DNA from: JADGGV01 sp035715725
GTDB taxonomy: Bacteria > Gemmatimonadota > Gemmatimonadetes > Longimicrobiales > RSA9
NCBI GenBank assembly: GCA_035715725.1
Contig: DASTKT010000082.1
Location: forward strand, 1 to 50,560
Length of the DNA stretch: 50,560 nucleotides
Reading direction: 5' to 3'
Shown: one piece after another, positions 39,130-46,681 of the stretch
Layout: each line of letters starts with the position of its first letter
How positions within the stretch are numbered: position 1 is the first letter of the stretch
The notes under the pieces: generated by a model
The model's input: the letters and a program-made list of their open reading frames with translations, nothing else
What the model was told of the DNA's origin: nothing
The model's database searches: none
Program-made: the position numbers and the translations under genes

Positions 39130-39196
39130 GGGCGGAGATCGGGCGCCGCGGTGGTGGCGCCTGGCATGCCGCGGCGGCCGGAGATCGAGCGCCGCG
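39130..39196. repeat. Imperfect direct repeat upstream of truA
   Basis: Two copies of a 21-mer (GGGCGGAGATCGGGCGCCGCG at 39130-39150 differs at two positions from 39176-39196) share the core GGAGATCG. The spacing of 46 bases is roughly four helical turns, as for tandem protein-binding sites; this is not established. Confidence 0.5.
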
Positions 39197-39235
39197 ATCG
39201 GATCGATCCGGCACCGCCTCCGGCGCCGCCTCGGC

Positions 39236-39263
39236 TTGACACGACCCTACGCGCGCGTAGGTT
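39236..39263 (+). promoter_or_regulatory. truA promoter with palindrome in the spacer
   Basis: A perfect TTGACA (39236-39241), a 16-base spacer and TAGGTT (39258-39263) lie directly before the GTG at 39272. A perfect 16-bp palindrome CCTACGCGCGCGTAGG (39246-39261) occupies the spacer and touches the -10. Transcription would start near 39270, so the truA mRNA may be essentially leaderless. Confidence 0.6.
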
Positions 39264-39271
39264 ACGGGCGC

Positions 39272-40024
39272 GTGGAGGCTCCCCCTGAACGACGGATCCG
39301 ACTGACGCTGCACTATGACGGTTCGGCGTTCTTCGGCTGGCAGGCTCAGCCGGACGCGAGAACGGTGCAGTCCGAGCTGGAAGCGGCGCTTTCCCGGTTG
39401 GCGGCGCGGCCAGTCGCGGTCATCGGGGCGGGGCGCACGGACCGCGGGGTCCATGCCACGGGCCAGGTCGCCTCGGCGGTGATGCCGGGCAAATGGGCGC
39501 CCGCCGCGGTGCGGCGGGCGCTCAATGCCATTCTGCCCCGGGACATCTGGATTGCGGCGGCGGACGAGGTGCCGCTCTCGTTCCATGCCCGCTACGACGC
39601 CGTGGCGCGGGAGTACGAGTATCGCGTGGGGACGGCGGAGCGCTCGCGCTCGCCGTTCCTGCGCCCCTACTGCTGGGCGCTGGCGGAGCCGCTGGACGCG
39701 GGGCTGCTGGCGCTGGCCGCGGAGCCGCTCGTCGGCGACCGTTCGTTCCGGGCGTTCGCGAAATCGGGCCAGCCGGAGCGCGGCGAGCGCTGCTCGGTGG
39801 AGGTGGCCCGGTGGCGGGAATGGGAGGCGGGCTTCGTGCTGGAGATCCGGGCGAACCGCTTCCTGCACCACATGGTCCGTTACCTGGCCGGCACGATGGT
39901 GGACGTGGCGCGGGGGCGGCGGCCGGCGGAGGACATGGCTCGGCTGCTGGCGAACGAACCGGCGGTGGAGACCTCGCCGCCGGCGCCGCCGGAAGGATTG
40001 TTTCTCACGCGGGTAGTTTACTGA
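39272..40024 (+). CDS. truA: tRNA pseudouridine(38-40) synthase TruA
   Basis: TruA isomerises uridines 38-40 in the tRNA anticodon arm. I chose the GTG at 39272, giving 250 residues beginning VEAPPERRIRLTLHYDGSAF. The catalytic Asp is in GAGRTDRGVHATGQ (Asp57). SFHARYDAVAREYEYRV and RFLHHMVRYLAGTMVDVARG are also typical. The frame is open far upstream but that part overlaps the promoter and lacks similarity. No ribosome site precedes the GTG, consistent with a leaderless start. The neighbouring transaldolase begins 73 bases later with its own ribosome site. Confidence 0.94.
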   Translation: MEAPPERRIRLTLHYDGSAFFGWQAQPDARTVQSELEAALSRLAARPVAVIGAGRTDRGVHATGQVASAVMPGKWAPAAVRRALNAILPRDIWIAAADEVPLSFHARYDAVAREYEYRVGTAERSRSPFLRPYCWALAEPLDAGLLALAAEPLVGDRSFRAFAKSGQPERGERCSVEVARWREWEAGFVLEIRANRFLHHMVRYLAGTMVDVARGRRPAEDMARLLANEPAVETSPPAPPEGLFLTRVVY

Positions 40025-40096
40025 GGCGCGGCCGTCGGCCGCGGGCGAGCACGGCGGTCTCGCTCCGCGCCCGATGTGCCGGCAACCGGAGGGGCC

Positions 40097-40765
40097 ATGA
40101 AGCTGTTCATCGATTCTGCGGACCTGGGTGAGATCCGGCGCGCCGTCGATGCCGGATTGATCGATGGCGTGACGACGAACCCGACGCTGCTCGCGAAGTC
40201 GGCGGGCGCCGACGTCAATCCCCGGGAGATCCTGAAAGAGATCACGCGGATCGTGCCGGGCGACATCAGCGCCGAGGTGGTGGCGACGTCGACGGAGGAG
40301 ATGCTGCGGGAGGGGCACGAGCTGGCGAAGATCGCGGACCACATCGTGATCAAGGTGCCGCTGACGCCGGACGGGCTGGCGGCGTGTCGGAAGCTCCGCG
40401 CCGACGGCATCAAGGTGAACGTGACGCTGTGCTTCTCGCCGACGCAGGCGCTGCTCGCGGCGAAATCGTTCGCCACCTACATCTCGCCGTTCGTCGGCCG
40501 GCTGGACGACGTCTCGTCGAACGGGATGCTGCTGATCGAGCAGATCGTGCAGATCTACGAGAACTATGCGTTCGAGACGCAGGTGCTGGTGGCGTCGGTC
40601 CGGCACCCGGAGCACATCGTGCAGGCGGCGCTGCTCGGCGCGGACGTGGCGACGGTGCCGGGGAAGGTCCTGTTCCAGCTCTTCAACCATCCGCTGACGG
40701 ACAAGGGCCTGGAGGGGTTCCTGGCCGACTGGAACAAGCTGCCGCAGGACCGGAGAGGGATCTGA
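40097..40765 (+). CDS. Transaldolase (small TalC/FSA type)
   Basis: The 222-residue protein is of the short transaldolase / fructose-6-phosphate aldolase class. It has MKLFIDSADLGEI, GVTTNPTLLAKSG-like residues (here GVTTNPTLLAKSAG), the Schiff-base Lys in IVIKVPLTPDGL (Lys86), NVTLCFSPTQALLAAK, and SPFVGRLDD. It should move dihydroxyacetone units in the non-oxidative pentose phosphate pathway; I cannot separate transaldolase from aldolase activity by eye. The ATG at 40097 follows GGAGGGG. One base separates its stop from the protease gene's GTG. Confidence 0.93.
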   Translation: MKLFIDSADLGEIRRAVDAGLIDGVTTNPTLLAKSAGADVNPREILKEITRIVPGDISAEVVATSTEEMLREGHELAKIADHIVIKVPLTPDGLAACRKLRADGIKVNVTLCFSPTQALLAAKSFATYISPFVGRLDDVSSNGMLLIEQIVQIYENYAFETQVLVASVRHPEHIVQAALLGADVATVPGKVLFQLFNHPLTDKGLEGFLADWNKLPQDRRGI

Positions 40766-40766
40766 G

Positions 40767-42242
40767 GTGAACGTTCGTCGCCTGGTCGCGCCCGCCTGTA
40801 TCCTGGCCGTCACGTTCGCCGCGGCGGTCTGGGCGGGGCACGCCCCGCCGGGAGTGCGGAGCCAGCCGGAGATCGCGAAGGCGGCGCCGGTGGTGGCCCG
40901 GTGGGAGCCGCCGGTCGCGCAGGAGGACGGCATCGCCCAGGCGCAGGCGCAGCTCACGGCGACGCGCACGAACGCGATCGTGCAGGCGGCGCGGCGGGTG
41001 GCCCCCTCGGTGGTGAGCGTGAACATCACGCGGCACGAGGCGGTGCAGCCGCGGACGTTCTTCGAGGGGTTCTTCGTGCCGCCGGGCACGGAGCAGGAGG
41101 TGCAGGGCCTCGGCTCGGGGGTCATCATCCGCACGGACGGGCTGATCCTGACGAACGAGCACGTCGTGCGCGGCGCGGACCGCGTCGTGGTCACGCTGCC
41201 GGACGGCCGCCAGTTCCAGGGGAAGGTGCTGGGCGTGGACGAGGTCACGGACCTGGCGCTGATCCGCATCGACGGCCGGGATCTCCCGGTGGCGCCGCTC
41301 GGGAACTCCGACTCGTTGATGATCGGCGAATGGGTCGTCGCCATCGGCAACCCGTTCGGCTACCTGCTCTCGAACACGGAGCCGACCGTGACCGCGGGCG
41401 TCGTGAGCGGCGTCGACCGCAACATCATCGGCCGCGGGCAGGGCGAAGGCGACGACCGGGGCTACTACCTCGACATGGTGCAGACGGACGCGGCGATCAA
41501 CCCGGGCAACTCGGGGGGTGCGCTCGTGAACGTGCTCGGCCAGGTGGTGGGGATCAACTCGTCGATCCTGTCGCAGAGCGGCGGCAGCGAGGGGCTCGGC
41601 TTCGCGATCCCGATCAACCGCGCCCGCCGGATCGTGGGTGACCTGCTGGCGTACGGCCACGTGAAGCGCGCCTGGGTCGGCATGGAGCTCGAGGAGCCGC
41701 AGCAGCGCGCGTGGGGCCAGCCGCGCTACGTCACGATCTCGCACGTGGCGCCCGGCTCGCCGGCGGCGACGGCGGGACTGAAGGAAGGGATGATCGTCTC
41801 CGCGGTGGCGGGCCGACCGGTGCGGACGGCGCTGGACTGGGAGGCGCGCGTGCTGGATGCGCGCATCGGGCAGCCGCTCGTCATCTCGGCGGGCGCCACT
41901 CCGCCGGGCGCCTCCTTCACGGTCGTGCCGCGGGACCTGCCGTCCATGACCGCGGAGCGGGTGCGCGCGCTCTCCGACTTCGAGTTCGTCACGGTCACGC
42001 CGAGCATCCAGGCGGAGCGCGGGCTCGAGAGCGCCGAGGGCGCGCTCATCGTCGACCTGTCCGAGAACGCGCACGACATCGGGCTCCAGGAAGGCGATGT
42101 CGTCCTCCAGATCAACCGGTATCCGGTCCTGAAGGCCGACGACGCCGCGACGCTGCTCCGGCGCTTCGCGGGGCGGGGCCCGATCCGGATGGTGATCGAG
42201 CGTGACGGGCAGTTGATGTCCATCTCCTTCTACGTGGGCTGA
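40767..42242 (+). CDS. Deg/HtrA-type periplasmic serine protease with two PDZ domains
   Basis: The start is a GTG at 40767. The 491-residue protein has an N-terminal export/anchor helix (about 7-24) and a trypsin-like protease domain at about 70-285. The triad is complete: His132 (TNEHVVRG), Asp162 (TDLALIRID) and Ser249 (NPGNSGGALVN). Two PDZ-like domains follow (about 290-380 and 385-490; AGLKEGMIVSAVAGRPV, IGLQEGDVVLQINRYPV). It should degrade or refold damaged exported proteins. Its stop overlaps the purB ATG by one base, so it is transcribed into the purine cluster. Confidence 0.93.
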   Translation: MNVRRLVAPACILAVTFAAAVWAGHAPPGVRSQPEIAKAAPVVARWEPPVAQEDGIAQAQAQLTATRTNAIVQAARRVAPSVVSVNITRHEAVQPRTFFEGFFVPPGTEQEVQGLGSGVIIRTDGLILTNEHVVRGADRVVVTLPDGRQFQGKVLGVDEVTDLALIRIDGRDLPVAPLGNSDSLMIGEWVVAIGNPFGYLLSNTEPTVTAGVVSGVDRNIIGRGQGEGDDRGYYLDMVQTDAAINPGNSGGALVNVLGQVVGINSSILSQSGGSEGLGFAIPINRARRIVGDLLAYGHVKRAWVGMELEEPQQRAWGQPRYVTISHVAPGSPAATAGLKEGMIVSAVAGRPVRTALDWEARVLDARIGQPLVISAGATPPGASFTVVPRDLPSMTAERVRALSDFEFVTVTPSIQAERGLESAEGALIVDLSENAHDIGLQEGDVVLQINRYPVLKADDAATLLRRFAGRGPIRMVIERDGQLMSISFYVG

Positions 42243-43693
42243 TGCCGGACGAGCGAACGTTTCCCGCCTTACCCGAGACGTACCAGAACCCGCTCACGGG
42301 GCGGTACGCTTCGGCCGAGATGAGCCGTATCTTCTCTCCCGCCTTCAAGTTCCCGACATGGCGTCGTCTCTGGCTGGCGCTCGCGGAAGCGGAGCGGGAG
42401 CTGGGCCTGCCGATCCCGGCCGAGGCGATCGAGGCAATGCGCGCCCACCTCGACGACGTGGACCTGGGCCGCGCCGCCGAGCTCGAGAAGCGCTTCCGCC
42501 ACGACGTGATGGCGCACGTCCACCTGTTCGGCGAGGCGGCGCCGGCGGCGCGCGGTGTGATCCACCTCGGCGCCACGTCGGCGTACGTCACGGACAACAC
42601 CGAGCTGCTGCAGCACCGCGAAGCGCTGGAGATCGTGCGCCGCCGGCTGGTATCGTCGATCGCGGCGCTGGCGGCGTTCGCGCGCCGGTGGAAGGATCTG
42701 CCGACGCTCGGCTACACGCACTTCCAGCCGGCGCAGCCGACCACGGTCGGGAAGCGGGCCACGCTGTGGATCCAGGACCTGCTGCTCGACCTCGAGGAGG
42801 TCGAGCACCGGCTCGAGACGGTGCGCTTCCGCGGCGTGCGCGGGACGACCGGCACGGAGGCCTCCTTCCTCGAGCTGTTCGGCGGCGACCACGAGAAGGT
42901 CCGGGAGCTGAACCGGCGCATCTCGGAGAAGATGGGCTTCGACCGGCTGTACGCGGTCACCGGGCAGACGTACCCGCGCAAGAGCGACTACGCCTATCTG
43001 GCCGCGCTGGCGGGGATCGCGGCGTCGGCGTCGAAGCTCGCCTACGACCTGCGGCTGCTGGCGCACCTGCGCGAGGTGGAGGAGCCGTTCGAGGAGGAGC
43101 AGATCGGCTCCTCCGCCATGGCCTACAAGCGCAACCCGATGCGCTCGGAGCGGATCGACGCGCTGGCGCGCCACGTCATCACGCTCACGATCGACCCGGC
43201 GTTCACGGCCGCCACGCAGTGGCTGGAGCGCACGCTCGACGACTCGGCGAACCGGCGCATCGCGATCCCCGAGGCGTACCTGACCACGGATGCGCTGCTG
43301 CTCCTGGTGCACAACGTGGCCGGCGGCCTGGTCGTGCGGCCGGCCGTGGTGCGCCGGCACCTCGAGGAGGAGCTGCCCTTCATGGCCACGGAACCGGTGC
43401 TGATGCAGGCGGTCAAGCGCGGCGGCGACCGGCAGGCGCTGCACGAGCGGATCCGGCGGCACTCGGTGGCCGCGGCGGAGCGGCTGAAGGCGGGCGAAAC
43501 GAACGACCTGGCGGAGCGGATCGCGGCGGACGCGGACTTCCTGCTGAGCCGCGAGGAGGTGCAGGCGGCGCTCGACCCGATGCGCCACGTCGGGCGGGCG
43601 CCGCAGCAGGTCGAGGAGTTCCTGGCCGAGCAGGTCGAGCCCGTGCTCGCCCGCTACGACGTGGAGGAGCCGGTACCGGAGCTGCGCGCATGA
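42242..43693 (+). CDS. purB: Adenylosuccinate lyase
   Basis: PurB acts twice in purine synthesis: SAICAR to AICAR plus fumarate, and adenylosuccinate to AMP. The 483-residue protein has VHLFGEAAPAARGVIHLGAT, TLGYTHFQPAQPTTVGKR (with the acid/base His), and the fumarase/aspartase signature GSSAMAYKRNPMRSERI (about 289-305). Its length is near the 430-480 usual. The ATG at 42242 overlaps the protease stop and its stop overlaps the purC ATG (ATGA). Confidence 0.96.
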   Translation: MPDERTFPALPETYQNPLTGRYASAEMSRIFSPAFKFPTWRRLWLALAEAERELGLPIPAEAIEAMRAHLDDVDLGRAAELEKRFRHDVMAHVHLFGEAAPAARGVIHLGATSAYVTDNTELLQHREALEIVRRRLVSSIAALAAFARRWKDLPTLGYTHFQPAQPTTVGKRATLWIQDLLLDLEEVEHRLETVRFRGVRGTTGTEASFLELFGGDHEKVRELNRRISEKMGFDRLYAVTGQTYPRKSDYAYLAALAGIAASASKLAYDLRLLAHLREVEEPFEEEQIGSSAMAYKRNPMRSERIDALARHVITLTIDPAFTAATQWLERTLDDSANRRIAIPEAYLTTDALLLLVHNVAGGLVVRPAVVRRHLEEELPFMATEPVLMQAVKRGGDRQALHERIRRHSVAAAERLKAGETNDLAERIAADADFLLSREEVQAALDPMRHVGRAPQQVEEFLAEQVEPVLARYDVEEPVPELRA

Positions 43694-44646
43694 GCCCCGC
43701 GGCCGCCATCGCGCGGACCGAGCTGCCGTTCCGCCTCGCGGCGCGCGGCAAGGTCCGCGACGTCTACGACGTGGGCGGGGACCGCCTGCTGATCGTGGCC
43801 ACGGACCGGATCAGCGCGTTCGACGTCGTCATGGCGGAGCCGATCCCGCACAAGGGAGAGGTGCTGACGCAGGTGACGGCGTGGTGGCTGGAGCACCTGC
43901 GCGAGCTGGGCCCGGACCACCTGATCGCCACCGACCCGGACCGCATCGTGGCCGAGGTGCCGGGGCTCGCCGCGACACGGGCGGTGTGGGCGCGCCGCGC
44001 CATGCTGGTGCGGCGCACGGTCCCCTTCCCCGTCGAGTGCGTGGTCCGCGGCTCTCTCTCGGGCTCCGCGTGGAAGGAGTACCGGCAGACGGGCACGCTC
44101 GCGGGCGAGCCGCTCCCGCCGGGCCTGGTCGAGAGCGCACGGCTCGACCCGCCGATCTTCTCGCCGGCGACGAAGGCGGAGACCGGGCACGACGAGAACA
44201 TCACGTTCGACCAGATGCGCGGGCTGATCGGGGCGGAGGCCGCCGCGGAGCTGCGCCGCCGCAGCCTGGCCATCTACCAGCGCGGCCGCGAGCTCGCGGA
44301 GCGGGCCGGCATCATCATCGCCGACACGAAGTTCGAGTTCGGCCGGCTGCCGGACGGGCGGATCCTGCTCATCGACGAGGTGCTGACGCCCGACTCCTCA
44401 CGCTTCTGGCCGCGGGAGACGTACGCGCCGGGCGGGCCGCAGCCCTCGCTCGACAAGCAGCCGGTGCGCGACTACCTCGAGGGGCTCGTGGCGCGCGGCG
44501 CCTGGAACAAGGAGCCGCCTCCGCCGCCGCTCCCCGAGGACGTGGTGGCGGCGACGTCGTCGCGCTACCGCGATCTCTTCCGCCGCCTGACGGGCGTGGA
44601 GTTGGAGAAGTACCGGCCGCCGGACGGCGCCGCGGAGGGTGCGTGA
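43690..44646 (+). CDS. purC: Phosphoribosylaminoimidazole-succinocarboxamide synthase
   Basis: PurC joins CAIR and Asp using ATP to make SAICAR, the substrate of PurB encoded just before. The 318-residue protein has ARGKVRDVYDVGGDRLLIVATDRISAFD-type residues (GKVRDVYD, ATDRISAFD), VECVVRGSLSGSAWKEY, KAETGHDENI, and IADTKFEFG followed by LLIDEVLTPDSSRFW. It belongs to the longer, eukaryote- or yeast-like class of about 300 residues. The ATG was chosen from the ATGA overlap at 43690-43693. Confidence 0.96.
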   Translation: MSPAAAIARTELPFRLAARGKVRDVYDVGGDRLLIVATDRISAFDVVMAEPIPHKGEVLTQVTAWWLEHLRELGPDHLIATDPDRIVAEVPGLAATRAVWARRAMLVRRTVPFPVECVVRGSLSGSAWKEYRQTGTLAGEPLPPGLVESARLDPPIFSPATKAETGHDENITFDQMRGLIGAEAAAELRRRSLAIYQRGRELAERAGIIIADTKFEFGRLPDGRILLIDEVLTPDSSRFWPRETYAPGGPQPSLDKQPVRDYLEGLVARGAWNKEPPPPPLPEDVVAATSSRYRDLFRRLTGVELEKYRPPDGAAEGA

Positions 44647-44649
44647 GCG

Positions 44650-44805
44650 ATGGCCACCGGCGCGCCGCTCCTCGTCGTGGCGGCGGTGGCGCTCGCGGTG
44701 GCGTGCTGCGCCCTCGCCTCGATGGTCGGAAGTTGGGCGCTCTGGCTCGGCGGCTACGGGCTGGCGGTGGTGGCGCTGATCGTGGCGGTCCTCTTCCGGG
44801 GGTGA
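44650..44805 (+). CDS. 51-residue two-helix membrane protein between purC and pssA
   Basis: This open frame (ATG 44650, TGA 44803-44805) encodes MATGAPLLVVAAVALAVACC followed by a second hydrophobic stretch (about 29-49) ending in LFRG. It fits two membrane helices joined by a short turn. It begins 3 bases after the purC stop, and the TTG of pssA follows 4 bases after its own stop, so spacing supports a real gene. A GAGC before the ATG is a poor ribosome site; translation may be by coupling. I recognise no family. A competing GTG at 44643 is in a shadow frame. Confidence 0.6.
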   Translation: MATGAPLLVVAAVALAVACCALASMVGSWALWLGGYGLAVVALIVAVLFRG

Positions 44806-44809
44806 GCCC

Positions 44810-45724
44810 TTGAACACCCGGCTGAACACGCGGCTCCAGCGGGGCGTCATCATCATCCCGAACGCCTTCACGCTCGGGAACCTCTTCTTCGGCGTCTGGG
44901 CGATCGTCTCGGCCTCGCGGGGCGCGTTCGAGTTGTCGGCCTGGCTCATCATCCTGGCCGGCGTCGCCGACATGATGGACGGGCGCGTGGCGCGGGTCAC
45001 GAAGACCGGCAGCAAGTTCGGCGAGGAGCTGGACTCGCTGGTCGACGCGATCAGCTTCGGGGTCGCGCCGGCCTTCATCATGTACCACCTGTTCCTGGCG
45101 CGGGAGCACTGGGCGTGGGTGGCGGCGTGGTTCTACATCGCCGGCGCCGTCGTCCGCCTGGCCCGCTTCAACGTGGAGCAGGCCGGGCACGCGAAGGTGG
45201 CCTTCCACGGCCTCCCCTCCCCCGCGGCGGGGATGACGCTGGCCTCGTTCTACCCCTTCACGCAGACCACCTTCTTCCAGCAGAACCTGGCGGGACTGCC
45301 GTGGCAGCAGATCATGACCGCGCTGACGGTCATGATCAGCATCCTCATGATGAGCCACGTGCTCTACCCGGTGGTGCCGAAGTTCGGCCTGCGCTCGGCG
45401 AAGGGGATCCTGACCGGGCTGGTCATGCTCGCGTGCCTCGTGGCCGCGTTCACGGTCCCGCGCCTGTTCTTCTTCCCGGTGCTCGTCGCCTACATCGCCT
45501 ACGGGATCCTGAAGGCGCTGGTGCTGGGCTTCCTGGACCGGCTCCCGGACGAGGACCTGCTCCTGGACGTGGAGGGGGGCGACGAGGCGGGCGCCGAGCT
45601 GCGCTACATCGACTACGACGAGCTGACGCCGGGGCGCCGGCGTGCGAGGAACCCGTTCCGCCGGCGGCGCCGCGGCGCCGCCGGCCCGACGGACGGGGCA
45701 ACCCAACGGGAGGATGAGGAGTGA
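44810..45724 (+). CDS. pssA: CDP-diacylglycerol-serine O-phosphatidyltransferase
   Basis: PssA transfers phosphatidyl from CDP-diacylglycerol to serine at the inner membrane, the start of phosphatidylethanolamine synthesis. The 304-residue protein has the CDP-alcohol phosphatidyltransferase motif complete: DGRVARVTKTGSKFGEELDS then LVD (DG-AR-8-G-3-D-3-D). About eight hydrophobic helices surround it. The C-terminus is highly basic. The start is a rare TTG at 44810. It is embedded in a purine gene cluster, and its stop overlaps the purS GTG. No psd (decarboxylase) lies in the window. Confidence 0.94.
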   Translation: MNTRLNTRLQRGVIIIPNAFTLGNLFFGVWAIVSASRGAFELSAWLIILAGVADMMDGRVARVTKTGSKFGEELDSLVDAISFGVAPAFIMYHLFLAREHWAWVAAWFYIAGAVVRLARFNVEQAGHAKVAFHGLPSPAAGMTLASFYPFTQTTFFQQNLAGLPWQQIMTALTVMISILMMSHVLYPVVPKFGLRSAKGILTGLVMLACLVAAFTVPRLFFFPVLVAYIAYGILKALVLGFLDRLPDEDLLLDVEGGDEAGAELRYIDYDELTPGRRRARNPFRRRRRGAAGPTDGATQREDEE

Positions 45725-45978
45725 GTCGCTATATGATCGACGTCCGGATCACGCCACGGGCGGGGATCCTGGATCCGCAGGGCAAGGCCGTGGCCAACGC
45801 CTTGCGCTCGCTGGACTTCGAGGGCGTGGACGACGTGCGGGTGGGCCGGCTGCTGCGGCTCCGCCTGGCCGCGCCCAGCGCGGAGGCGGCGAGCGAGATG
45901 GCGGACGCCATGTGCCGCCAGCTCCTGGCCAACCCCGTGACCGAGGACTACGACATCCAACTGCGGAGCGAGAGCTGA
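45721..45978 (+). CDS. purS: Phosphoribosylformylglycinamidine synthase subunit PurS
   Basis: PurS bridges PurL and PurQ in FGAM synthase. The 85-residue protein has the PurS pattern IDVRITPRAGILDPQGKAVA, then SLDFEGVDDVRVGRLLRL and MCRQLLANPVTEDYDI. The GTG start overlaps the pssA stop (GTGA at 45721-45724). purQ begins one base after its stop. Confidence 0.95.
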   Translation: MSRYMIDVRITPRAGILDPQGKAVANALRSLDFEGVDDVRVGRLLRLRLAAPSAEAASEMADAMCRQLLANPVTEDYDIQLRSES

Positions 45979-45979
45979 G

Positions 45980-46681
45980 ATGCGCGTCGCGATCGTGACC
46001 TTCCCCGGCTCGAACTGCGACTACGACTGCTACAAGGCGGCGCAGGAGGTGCTCGGTGCCGAGAGCTACTACGTCTGGCACCGCGAGCACGACCTGCAGT
46101 CCCCGGACGTGGTGGTGCTCCCCGGCGGCTTCAGCTTCGGCGACTACCTGCGGGCCGGCGCGATCGCCCGCTTCTCGCCGATCATGCGCGAGGTGCGGGC
46201 GTTCGCCGAGGGCGGCGGCCCGACCCTCGGCATCTGCAACGGCTTCCAGATCCTGTGCGAGGCCGGGCTGCTCCCCGGCGCGCTGATCCGCAATGTCTCG
46301 CTGCAGTTCCGCAGTCAGCCGGTCTATGTCCGCGTCGAGAACACGGCGACGATGTTCACCTCGACGTACACGCCGGGACAGGTGCTGCAGATCCCGATCG
46401 CTCACGGCGACGGGAACTACGTGGCCGAGGATGCGGCGCTCGAGCGGCTCGAGGCGGAGGGCCGCGTCGTCTTCCGCTACGTGGACGAGAGCGGCGACGC
46501 GACGAGCGCGGGGAACCCGAACGGCTCCGCGCGCAACATCGCGGGGATCGTGAACGAGGCCGGCAACGTGCTGGGGCTCATGCCGCACCCGGAGCGCGCG
46601 GTGGACGCGCTGCTCGGCTCGGCGGATGGGCGCGGCGTGTTCGAGTCGGTGGCGAAGGCGCTGGCGGGGGTGGCGCGATGA
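45980..46681 (+). CDS. purQ: Phosphoribosylformylglycinamidine synthase subunit PurQ
   Basis: PurQ is the glutamine amidotransferase subunit supplying ammonia to PurL. The 233-residue protein has VAIVTFPGSNCDYDCY, VVLPGGFSFGDYLRAGA, the nucleophile Cys in LGICNGFQILCEAGLLPGA, and the His/Glu pair near GLMPHPERAVD. Its ATG directly follows purS and its stop overlaps the purL ATG (ATGA). Confidence 0.96.
   Translation: MRVAIVTFPGSNCDYDCYKAAQEVLGAESYYVWHREHDLQSPDVVVLPGGFSFGDYLRAGAIARFSPIMREVRAFAEGGGPTLGICNGFQILCEAGLLPGALIRNVSLQFRSQPVYVRVENTATMFTSTYTPGQVLQIPIAHGDGNYVAEDAALERLEAEGRVVFRYVDESGDATSAGNPNGSARNIAGIVNEAGNVLGLMPHPERAVDALLGSADGRGVFESVAKALAGVAR

Larger units (their letters stand above)
38940..39271. 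other. Divergent intergenic region between the ApbE-like gene and truA
   Basis: This 332-base gap is extremely GC-rich on the left. It holds an imperfect direct repeat (39130-39150 and 39176-39196, 19 of 21 identical, 46 bases apart), a 12-bp palindrome (39199-39210) and, at the right end, the truA promoter with a 16-bp palindrome. No gene is supported; I found no promoter for the ApbE-like gene. Confidence 0.55.

Noticed and set aside
44643..44813. A GTG start at 44643 overlapping the purC stop
   Set aside because: That frame is Gly/Arg-rich and has no domain. The ATG at 44650 gives a coherent two-helix protein.
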